Positions 1-7,200 of a stretch of DNA of 13,067 nt are shown one piece after another. Each line of letters starts with the position of its first letter. Within the stretch, counting starts at the first letter, position 1. Under the pieces are notes generated by a model, which saw only the letters and a program-made list of their open reading frames with translations, searched no databases and was not told where the DNA came from. Source of the stretch: Dehalococcoidia bacterium (lineage in GTDB: Bacteria > Chloroflexota > Dehalococcoidia > SZUA-161 > SpSt-899); the NCBI GenBank assembly GCA_023271515.1, contig JALPXQ010000033.1, positions 1-13,067 of the forward strand, in the 5' to 3' direction. The position numbers were made by a program, and so were the translations under genes.

Positions 1-282
1 TTTGTATACTGCCTCGTTCCGAGCGCTTTCATCCCGAACCCTTATCAGTATAACTCCGGGGCACTTCATCTTCTGCCTGTACACAAGCTTCCCAAAATCC
101 TTGTCCAGTGTCAATATCACCCTGCCTTCATCCGCTGACAAGCTCACCACCGCTTCATCTGACATCCCTCTCTCGATTTCCCTCACCCATCTGGTGTCAA
201 TATCTCTTGACCTCAGCAAATGAACCAGGGGCCGGGGGACATTCTCGTCTGCCAAGAGCTTCAACTTCTCAGACAGTCTCAA
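1..282 (-). CDS. DUF5615-family PIN-like toxin, 3' end cut by the window edge
   Basis: This is the probable toxin of a DUF433/DUF5615 type II toxin-antitoxin pair. DUF5615 proteins have a PIN-like fold and are predicted ribonucleases. The visible 94 codons show the family's N-terminal motif LADENVPRPL (acidic residues D12 and E13) and the LTLDKDFG motif (D60 and D62), which are the likely metal-binding positions. I chose the TTG at 280-282 because GGAGGAGG lies about 5 bases upstream. An internal TTG at 262-264 would give a protein six residues shorter. The start overlaps the end of the DUF433 gene by 14 bases, so the two are probably translationally coupled. The reading frame is open to base 1, so the C-terminus is missing here. 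Family assignment is from motifs only. Confidence 0.8.
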   Translation of the reverse strand, partial: MRLSEKLKLLADENVPRPLVHLLRSRDIDTRWVREIERGMSDEAVVSLSADEGRVILTLDKDFGKLVYRQKMKCPGVILIRVRDESARNEAVYK

Positions 283-502
283 GTATTTCCTCCTCCGATA
301 GCACCTGCCTGGCATATAAGAGGGCTGCTGTTACATCCTCTTCAGAGATGTCGTAATCCCCTGTGAGTTGTTCAAAGCTTGCCCCGTTCGCCAGCCGCTC
401 TAATATCAGTTCCACTGAAATTCTGGTGCCTTTTATCACTGGCTTCCCACAGAGCACCTCTGGCTTCTGTTCTACGTGTGCTATAAGTTCCATACCCTGC
501 AT
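269..502 (-). CDS. DUF433-family antitoxin
   Basis: This is a 77-residue protein of the DUF433 family, small helix-turn-helix-type proteins usually encoded just before DUF5615 toxins and predicted to bind DNA and neutralise the toxin. The family signature is clear at residues 18-35: CGKPVIKGTRISVELILE, followed by the helical part DYDISEEDVTAALLYARQVL. The ATG at 502 has GGGAGG eight bases upstream; a second ATG three codons later is possible. A TATAAA-like element at 520-525 could be its -10 box, but I see no good -35. The gene overlaps the toxin start and lies 57 bases after the end of the MIT-AAA ATPase 2 gene. It is a paralogue of the DUF433 gene at 8778-8999. Confidence 0.88.
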   Translation of the reverse strand: MQGMELIAHVEQKPEVLCGKPVIKGTRISVELILERLANGASFEQLTGDYDISEEDVTAALLYARQVLSEEEILETV

Positions 503-559
503 TTCTCTTACCTCCCGTTTTTATAATCTTAGCACTTTCCCCAGAGTAATGAGTCTTAT

Positions 560-1669
560 CTATCTTCCAAAGCAAAACCTCTGAAATTTCTCCAACGCCT
601 TTGCCGAAACCGAAGGCTTCACCTGCTGCATCACGCTCAACAGGTCTTGCCTTTGCACATCCCGTTCCTCGCCGGTTCTGACGGACTCGACGAAGGGGAT
701 GTCGCAGGCTTTCTCACCGATGCGGCGGATGTCAGCCCCGCTGTAGCCTTCCAGCATTTGAGCAATTTCCTCCAGAGAGATGTCCGGCGAAAGAGGCTTA
801 TCCTTCAAATGAAAATGCAAGATCTCAAGCCGAGCATCGAAGTTGGGCAGAGGAACATAGACCCTTTCATCGAAGCGTCCTGGCCGGAGCACCGCTTCGT
901 CCATCGCCCAGGGTTCATTGGTGGCCCCCATAAAAAGCAGCGCCTTTTCACCCTCCCTGCCGCTGGCAAATCCCTCCATCTCGGAGAGGATCTGGGGCAC
1001 CACCCGCTGCATCACCGTGGAATGACTATCCCTGCGCCTGGGAATTAGCGACTCCACTTCGTCGATGAAGATCACCGCCCTCTCATGCTTCCTGGCCTCG
1101 GAGAACAGTCTGGCGATGTTCTGCTCCGCCTCGCCAACCCACTTGCTCATTATCTCTGAGGGCTTGACAGTGAAAAAGGCCGCATCGATCTCCCCGGCCA
1201 CGGCCCTGGCCAGCATGGTCTTCCCCGTCCCTGGAGGGCCGTAAAGCAGGATGCCGCCCCCTTTCTTTATCCCGAAGCGCCTGGCCTGCTCAGGATGAGT
1301 GAAGGGATAGATCATCCGTATCCTGATCTGCTCCTTGACTTCCTCCAGGCCTGCCACATCGCTCAATCTCAGGTTTGGCTTCTCAACGATCATCCACTCC
1401 GGCGCCGACTCAGCACTCTCAGCCTGGGGAACCACTCGCGATGTGGATCTCCCGGCCAGCATCTGACCTATGGCCTCAGCCCGCTTCAGGATGCTCTCTG
1501 CCCGCTCGATGCGCTTTGCCTTGAGAGAGAGTTCGGATTTCTCCGCTGCCTTGAACAAGAACTCGCCGGCCTTGAGAAGGTTGTATCTAGCTCCCTTGAG
1601 GTCTCCGTCCTGTTCCAGCTTAAGGCCCTTTTCTAAGTGTTCGGCACTCTTCTCCAATGCAAATCTCAT
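560..1669 (-). CDS. MIT-domain AAA ATPase 2, Vps4/katanin clade
   Basis: This 369-residue ATPase resembles Vps4, the enzyme that pulls ESCRT-III subunits out of membrane filaments. Residues 1-68 form a predicted three-helix bundle with the MIT-domain pattern (LEKGLKLEQDGDLKGARYNL, then A/K-rich helices), followed by a linker to about residue 92. The AAA core has Walker A GPPGTGKT (144-151), pore-loop KWVGE (176-180, the aromatic position used by Vps4 to grip substrate), Walker B VIFIDEVESL (199-208, D203/E204), sensor 1 GATNEPW, arginine-finger region RPGRFDER and sensor 2 GYSGADIRRI (308-317). The C-terminus, KPSVSAKALEKFQRF, recalls the terminal Vps4 helix. The RPGRFDE form is more like p97/FtsH-type AAA proteins than the RRFxRR of classical Vps4. 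The gene starts one base after the Snf7-domain gene, with no strong ribosome site of its own, so coupling is likely. The AAA assignment is certain; Vps4-like function is inferred from the MIT domain and the neighbour. Confidence 0.93.
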   Translation of the reverse strand: MRFALEKSAEHLEKGLKLEQDGDLKGARYNLLKAGEFLFKAAEKSELSLKAKRIERAESILKRAEAIGQMLAGRSTSRVVPQAESAESAPEWMIVEKPNLRLSDVAGLEEVKEQIRIRMIYPFTHPEQARRFGIKKGGGILLYGPPGTGKTMLARAVAGEIDAAFFTVKPSEIMSKWVGEAEQNIARLFSEARKHERAVIFIDEVESLIPRRRDSHSTVMQRVVPQILSEMEGFASGREGEKALLFMGATNEPWAMDEAVLRPGRFDERVYVPLPNFDARLEILHFHLKDKPLSPDISLEEIAQMLEGYSGADIRRIGEKACDIPFVESVRTGEERDVQRQDLLSVMQQVKPSVSAKALEKFQRFCFGR

Positions 1670-1670
1670 C

Positions 1671-2270
1671 TCATTTCATTTCCTTCCTCATCTCTTCCTC
1701 GATGCGGCGCAGCCCGGCAGCAATCCGGTCGTCCAGGGCTTGCCCCTCTTCATGCGCTGCCTCGCCCTTCATCGCGGCCTCTACCTCTTGCAAAGACTCC
1801 TCAGACAGACCCTCTGCAGAGAAAATGGTGTCGCTGGTGCTATCCATGATGGCGGACAGGGTTTCATCCAGCGTCTCGGCCCTGGTCAAGGCTTGCTCAA
1901 GGTCTATCTGCATTTTAGTAATATCCTCCGGTTTGGCACCGGCCATCATGGAGGCACTCAGGGCTTTCATAGACTCGGCGAATGTACCGGTGGCCTTGAC
2001 CTGGTCTCGTTGCAATGAGATCGTCTCCATTGCCACCGAATAGCGCTCCCAGCGGTTGACCATCTCCCCTGTGCGGAGATAGGCTTTGACGATGTTTTCA
2101 AACTGCTGCCTATCCCCAAGCTTGAGTGCCCGCTTGCCCAGCTCCCAGTACCTTTTCTGAGCCTGGTTGCACTTCTGCACGTAGTTACGCACACGGGACA
2201 GCCCCTGTTTGAACTTGACCTCTCTTTCGATCTCCTTCGTCTGGCGTCTTCTCTCGAAAAATCCCGGCAT
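1671..2270 (-). CDS. Snf7-domain (ESCRT-III/CHMP-like) protein with MIM1-like C-terminus
   Basis: This is a 199-residue, almost fully helical protein. ESCRT-III proteins polymerise on membranes and drive outward budding, scission or repair. Residues 3-70 are basic (N-terminal FFERRR, then repeated K/R), as in the alpha1-alpha2 hairpin of ESCRT-III. The stretch from about 52 to 145 follows the CHMP2-like pattern: GDRQQFENIVKAYLRT, then YSVAMETISLQ, FAESMKALSASM, and the acidic helix PEDITKMQIDLEQALTRAET. The tail is acidic and ends in an amphipathic helix, LDDRIAAGLRRIEEEM (179-194), resembling the MIM1 motif that Vps4 MIT domains bind, with one extra residue relative to the LxxRLxxLK consensus. 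The ATG at 2270 has GGAGGA six bases upstream; a start 11 codons earlier lacks this support. It is distinct from PspA/Vipp1, being shorter and carrying the MIM1-like tail. I compared it with CHMP proteins from memory, not by alignment search. Confidence 0.82.
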   Translation of the reverse strand: MPGFFERRRQTKEIEREVKFKQGLSRVRNYVQKCNQAQKRYWELGKRALKLGDRQQFENIVKAYLRTGEMVNRWERYSVAMETISLQRDQVKATGTFAESMKALSASMMAGAKPEDITKMQIDLEQALTRAETLDETLSAIMDSTSDTIFSAEGLSEESLQEVEAAMKGEAAHEEGQALDDRIAAGLRRIEEEMRKEMK

Positions 2271-2310
2271 GGATTCCTCCTTTCTCATAAGGTAACTATT
2301 CACCCGGTCT

Positions 2311-2411
2311 AGCCACAGAGCCCACAGAGACCCATGTAGGGTGTAAGGGGTAGTAGGTAGCGTGTATCCTCCCTACTCCCTACACGCTATGCGCTACACG
2401 CTAAACTGGGA
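2311..2411. repeat. Intergenic repeat, copy 1 (CACAGAG / TACACGCTA type)
   Basis: This repeat fills most of the 169-base gap between ATPase 1 and the Snf7-domain gene. It starts with AGCCACAGAGCCCACAGAGA and continues into G/T-rich words (gtagggtgtaaggggtag), then C-rich words (ccctactccctacacgcta). TAGCGTGTA (2358-2366) and TACACGCTA (2381-2389) form a perfect 9-base inverted repeat around a 14-base loop, and CTACACGCTA recurs at 2394-2403. There is no U-tract, so it does not look like a terminator. A diverged second copy lies at 12986-13067. Confidence 0.6.
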
Positions 2412-2439
2412 AGGGATAAATTAACAGGGGAACCTCATG

Positions 2440-3603
2440 CTACCCGCCAAAATCACTGGCCCATTGGCTGTATTTTGCCAGCCTCGCCTGGCTGAGTGGC
2501 GGCTTGATCTTCCCCAGAGCAGCGTGAAAATCGGAGTTCTTCAATGCTCTTGTCTTGAGGGTCTTGCCGCGTAGTTCGTCGAAGGAAAGGGGGGAGAGCT
2601 GAGCCAGATTGGGGTTCTCCTGTCGTATCATGTTCCACACTGCTTCCTGACAGAGATAAGCTATCTCTCTGCCGGAGAAAAGCCCTGCGTGGCACTCCCG
2701 GGCAACGGAGTTGAGGTCGACCTGTGAAGTGTCCAGTCCGCTGGTGTTTAGCTTTACGATCTCCACGGCGTCCCCGGCGCCGGGGAGGGGGATGTGAATC
2801 CGGCGAGAGAAACGGCTCAGGGCAGCGGTGTCCATGTCCCAGGGCGTGTTGGTAGCGGCCAGGGTGAGCACCAGGCGCTGGGACTTCTTGCTCTTGAATC
2901 CGTCAATCTGAGAAAGCAGGGTGGATAGGGTCCGCCGGGAGGCCTCGTTTGAATCTCCTCCCCGGGAGAGGGTCAGAGCGTCCATCTCATCAATGAAGAC
3001 TATCGCCGGGGACCTCTCCAGGGCAACCTCATAAAGGGCGGCGATAAGGCGAGAGGACTCGCCGAAGTATTTCGAGAGGACCTTGTCCGCCGAGACGTTG
3101 AAGAAGGTGGCCTTCAGGCTTCCGGCAGCGGCCGCTGCCAGCAGGGTTTTCCCCGTCCCCGGAGGGCCGTAGAGGAGGATCCCGGTCCAGGGCTTGATGG
3201 CCTCCGGCCTTTTCATGGCGGCGATGACCACCGTCTCCTGAAGCAGCCTCTTGGGTTCCTCCAGTCCTCCGATATCCGCCCAGGTGACCTCAGAGGTTGA
3301 TATAAGGCCCTCGATGTAGTCCCTGAATTCCAGCCCAGGGGGCCTCACATCCCCTTCCGGCTCACGGGGTTCCCTGAGCCCCTTCTCCTTTATAGACCGG
3401 GCCAGGTCTTCCCATTTCTTTGACTTGTCCAAATAGAAGCGGTGCTCATGGGGGATATTGTCGGCCAGGAGACGCAGGAGGCGGGCACATTTAGCTGCCT
3501 GCTCCGACGCCCGCTGTGAATTCCCCTCTCCCCGGGCCTTCTCATAGGCTTCTCTGGCCTTCTCAAACTCGCTTCGCAGTGGGCCGCTGAGGTCTACTGG
3601 CAT
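2440..3603 (-). CDS. MIT-like-domain AAA ATPase 1, Vps4 clade
   Basis: This 387-residue AAA ATPase is the more Vps4-like of the two. Residues 10-73 are a helical MIT-like domain (LRSEFEKAREAYEKARGEG, later KSKKWEDLARSIKEK). After a proline-rich linker comes TWADIGGLEEPKRLL (107-121). The core has Walker A GPPGTGKT (146-153), pore-loop KYFGE (178-182), Walker B IVFIDEMDAL (201-210, D205/E206) and sensor 1 AATNTPWDMD (249-258). The arginine-finger region SRFSRRIHIPLP (263-274) matches the Vps4/katanin form RRFxRRIYIPLP. The C-terminal helix DFHAALGKIKPPLSQARL followed by WASDFGG recalls the end of eukaryotic Vps4 (P.......L......FG). The ATG at 3603 has GGAGG six bases upstream and lies one base after the stop of helical protein B, suggesting a cognate pair. 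Expected role: ATP-driven remodelling of a filament at the membrane. Exact substrates are inferred from gene order. Confidence 0.94.
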   Translation of the reverse strand: MPVDLSGPLRSEFEKAREAYEKARGEGNSQRASEQAAKCARLLRLLADNIPHEHRFYLDKSKKWEDLARSIKEKGLREPREPEGDVRPPGLEFRDYIEGLISTSEVTWADIGGLEEPKRLLQETVVIAAMKRPEAIKPWTGILLYGPPGTGKTLLAAAAAGSLKATFFNVSADKVLSKYFGESSRLIAALYEVALERSPAIVFIDEMDALTLSRGGDSNEASRRTLSTLLSQIDGFKSKKSQRLVLTLAATNTPWDMDTAALSRFSRRIHIPLPGAGDAVEIVKLNTSGLDTSQVDLNSVARECHAGLFSGREIAYLCQEAVWNMIRQENPNLAQLSPLSFDELRGKTLKTRALKNSDFHAALGKIKPPLSQARLAKYSQWASDFGG

Positions 3604-3604
3604 C

Positions 3605-4186
3605 TTATTCCTCCTGCTCTTTTTCCTCAGTCACCATCTTCCCGGCATCTTCGGGCTCGAGTTTGCCTTCCCTCACCTCCCGCATCACCGCCAGGATGTC
3701 CTCCAGTCCCTCCTCATGCTCAACAGCCGGTTTGAGCATGGAGGAGGTGAGGTCGGTGGCCATTCTCACCGTTGCCTGGCGGTCTTCAGCCTTCAGCTTC
3801 ATCTTAATGAGGTATTTCTCAAGTTCCTCTGGAGCAACTTTCTGCAGCGGTTCCCAGACACCGGCGGCCTGGAGGTCGGCCTGATGCTCTTTGACTATCA
3901 GCAGGTTGCTCACTGCCCGGATCTCCTTTTCCAGGTCGGCGTGGGCGGCCCCTTTCATGTCCTTCTTCTGGGTCAGGGTCTTTATGCGATTGGCCAGGCT
4001 AATCTCCTCCAGCCGGCTTTTGGCCTCCTTACTCTTCTGGAAGAGCTGGTGCACCTGCGCCTCTATCTCGGCTACCTCCGCCGTGAGTTTCCCCGACTTC
4101 ACCTTCAGCCGGAGTTCCATCTCCTTCAACTTGTCCCGGCCCAGCTTCTCGATCGGGTTCTTACGAAAGATACTCAGCAAAGCCAC
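3605..4186 (-). CDS. Helical/coiled-coil protein B, possible divergent ESCRT-III-like subunit
   Basis: This is a 193-residue, strongly charged helical protein with no membrane segment and no enzyme motif I recognise. A long predicted helical hairpin spans about residues 11-107, followed by shorter helices (PEELEKYLIKMKLKAED, then RMATDLTSSM) and an acidic tail. It is paralogous to protein A (9758-10357): both share NP[IL]EK near the N-terminus, a [NF]LLIVK or FLIVK core, L..(A/V)G[VL]W..L, a [YF]LI+ helix, and G.LEPE.A near the C-terminus. The helix beginning PEELEKYLIK lines up loosely with PEDITKMQID of the Snf7-domain protein, which with size and helix order suggests an ESCRT-III-like fold. 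The GTG start is supported by GAGGAGGT five bases upstream. It sits one base before ATPase 1, its likely partner. The family is otherwise unknown to me. Confidence 0.82.
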   Translation of the reverse strand: MALLSIFRKNPIEKLGRDKLKEMELRLKVKSGKLTAEVAEIEAQVHQLFQKSKEAKSRLEEISLANRIKTLTQKKDMKGAAHADLEKEIRAVSNLLIVKEHQADLQAAGVWEPLQKVAPEELEKYLIKMKLKAEDRQATVRMATDLTSSMLKPAVEHEEGLEDILAVMREVREGKLEPEDAGKMVTEEKEQEE

Positions 4187-4299
4187 AGTTTACCTCCTCA
4201 TAAGAATTTGTCCCAGATTATCCGTCATGAATCCGTAGCGCAACCCTTTGAGGCCGCTTCAGGACGAGGCTAAGAACTCGCCCAGCGACCTCTCCCTTC

Positions 4300-7200
4300 T
4301 CACCGGCGAAGGAAAAATGCCTGCCATTTCTTGATCAATTTATCGCAGAAGAATTTGAGTCTTTCTACCCCCTCGTAATCCAGCAGGTCATCCTCCTCGT
4401 AAAGCAGATCAAAGTGCTTGAAAATCCCGCCGAGGTCCGGGTCGTTCTCTACCTCCTCGTCAAACTTCGCCGAGGAGAGGAATTCGCAAAGGACCTTATA
4501 TTGCTGCTTCACCTCGCCATACCGCACCCGTTTTTCTCTTTCCTCGTAACAAAGCCTCTGGAGATCAAAGATGGCTTCCATGGAGTGAAGGACTGAGGCG
4601 GCCAGCTTCTCCGGAAAGCCGTGTCGGGCAAGCTCCTCAACTTCCTTGAGGCGTCTTTCCATGTCCCGAAAGTCCCCCTGCTCAGCAGAAATTAGGGCCA
4701 GGTCGGCGCTGTGGCCGACGGCCGCTTTGAAATTCTGGGAGTCACGGCTTAGAGTGAGCTTAATCCCGTATTCCCGCCGCAGGAAATCGGCCAGGTCCTT
4801 CCGCAGTTCCCGGACACTCTGGTATCTCTCTTCCTTCTCCTTCCGAAGGCATTTGAGGATAACCGGCTCGAGGCGGGAGGCTTCCGGATTGGGAATTGAA
4901 GGAACTACCGGCTCTTCAAGCTGGATGGCTGAGACTATCTCAAAGTATTCCGCACCTTCAAAGGGGAGTTTTCCCGTAGCCAGCTCGTATAGAACGATAC
5001 CCAACTGGAAGATGTCGGTGCGCTCATCCACCCCGCCGAATTTCCTGGGGGAGTGTTGCTCCGGAGCGGAGTAAGGAGGGGAGAGGGACTTGCTTGAGCT
5101 GGTGCGGCTCTCGGTTTTCACCCGGCTCAGGCCCCAGTCGGAGATTTTAGGGATTCCTTCCTTAAGGAGAATGTTTGAGGGCTTGAGGTCCCGGTGAATG
5201 AGGCTCTGCCGGTGGGCATATTCCAATCCCCTTCCCACCTCGAAGATCAGCCGGGCCGCTTTATCAGGCTCAAGGGGTTTCTTGAGCCGCTCCAGACTCT
5301 CTTCGCCAAGCTCCATCTCCAGGAAAGGAAAAGGCACCGTGGCAAACTCACGAAGTTGGATGATGTTCCCATGTTTCAGCCTCTGCCAGTTCCCCATTTC
5401 CCCCCGGAAGGACTCCTTGATGGCGGGGTCTTCGGGGTCGAGAGGGACTTTAAGGGCAACTTTCAGATCATCTTTTTTTCTTATCACCTCGAACACCCGG
5501 GCAAATCCTCCCCGCCCCAGAAGCCTTATCGGGTCGTAAAAGGGAAGAAGCTTCTCCGGGAAGTAGGGCGGGGGTTCATCTCCCCTGGGCGGAACCTCGT
5601 CTTCAGGGTGCTCGGGTGGGGTTTTCTTCTTTGGTTTTCTCCTCACCATCATCACCGCGAAGAGGGCTAGAGCACCAGCGATTAAAATTCCGATTAGCGG
5701 TAGCAGGAGTCCTGGCGGTATCAGGGGAGTTGGTGCTGGCATCGGTAATGGGGCCAGGATAGTGAAAGCTGTGAAGTGGCTTACCTGAGTGGTTATTATG
5801 TTGGCTGCCGGGTCAACAATGGAAACTAGCTCAACCCACTCACCAGCGTCAATGTCCAACAAGGCGATAACCAGGTTCTCTTCAGCAACTCCTTCAGGTA
5901 TAAGGGCGGGGTCATAAGTAAAGGTAAGGGTTGTTGGTGGGTTGAAGGTAGCTCCGTCAGGCCCAGCGTCATAGACTAACCCAATAATCTCGGTATCCTC
6001 AGGTGGGGGTGGTGGGGCTTGCATCTCCACCATTACTATCTCAGCAAGGGGCTTTCCGTTGATCAGACCAATAGTGCCTTGATCTATGGTGAGATGGACT
6101 AACCCGTCGAAAGACTCAGCAATAACGTCATCAATAAATACCCCATCAGGGGTGATAACGTCAGTTATATCGGTAACGCCGGGTGAAGGAGGCGGAGGAG
6201 GTGGCGGTACTGCTCGGACTACAAATGTCCCCATGAGGCCACCAACATCTACGCTGTAGCTTGCGGCAACGTCCCTGGTTACGGTAAAGCTTACCTCCCG
6301 CCTAGCGCCACCATCGAGGGTTATCTCCTGGGTAGCCTCTACCACACCATCTATCTTCAGGATTACCTGGTGCGTGCCGGCAAGCTCACCGATGTTAGCG
6401 ACCAGGACACCGATGGTTACCTCCTCCCCGGTATAGACCTCTTCAGGGGTTATGGTCAGGTCAGTCGTGGTGAACTCAGCGGGGCGAGCCCTCACCACAA
6501 ATCTCCCCGTCAGGCCATCAATATTTACGGCATAGGTTCCCGCAGTGTCCCTGGTTACGGTAAAGCTTACCTCCCGCCTAGCGCCACCATCGAGGGTTAT
6601 CTCCTGGGTAGCCTCTACCACACCATCTATCTTCAGGATTACCTGGTGCGTGCCGGCAAGCTCACCGATGTTGGCGACCATGGCGCTGATGATTACCTCC
6701 TCCCCGGTAAAGACCTCTTCAGGGGTTATCGTCAGGTCAGTCGTGGTGAACTCAGCGGGGTGAGGTGGTGGCAAGGCTGTCAATTCAGCCAATACAGAAG
6801 TAATCTTGCCAGCTTTTACCACAACCCTTTTCTCCCAGTCTTCATACCCTTCAAGGGTAACCTCTAACTCGTAAGAACCGGGCTCCAGTTCTTCTATGAT
6901 TAGAGGCGCGCGCCCGCGGAAGTCATCGTCAAGATAGACCTCCGCCCCTGGGGGCTCGGAGGTGATGAGTAATGAACCCGTTCCTGGGTCAACCACGAAA
7001 GGCTCTTCCTTTACAAAATTCCCGTTGGCATAGAATCTGAATTTGTAGTCGCCAGGTTGAATTATCCCTAATTCATAGATATGCGTTTCGGGTTCGTGAG
7101 GCAGCAGTATTACGATGCCCGTATACTGTTGAATAACTGCATCCACAGAGAAGACGTTTCCTTCTCTTTTAATCAAGCCCCAGTCTTTAACTCCTACCGC

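Noticed and set aside
560..1669. Annotation as FtsH, proteasome-activating or p97-type ATPase because of RPGRFDE
   Set aside because: There is a single AAA module, no membrane helices, no peptidase domain and no OB/coiled-coil start. The MIT-like N-terminus and Snf7 neighbour favour the Vps4/katanin type.
1671..2270. Annotation as PspA/Vipp1 phage-shock protein
   Set aside because: It is shorter than PspA, has no PspA-type N-terminal amphipathic helix pattern that I can see, and carries an acidic linker plus MIM1-like tail as in CHMP proteins.
2358..2389. Hairpin in the ATPase 1 to Snf7 gap as a rho-independent terminator
   Set aside because: The stem is only 9 bases with a 14-base loop and no U-tract on the minus strand. 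It belongs to a dispersed repeat.
4187..4299. Gene or RNA in the gap between the kinase and protein B
   Set aside because: The 113 bases hold only the ribosome site of protein B; there is no promoter, hairpin or coding pattern I can support.
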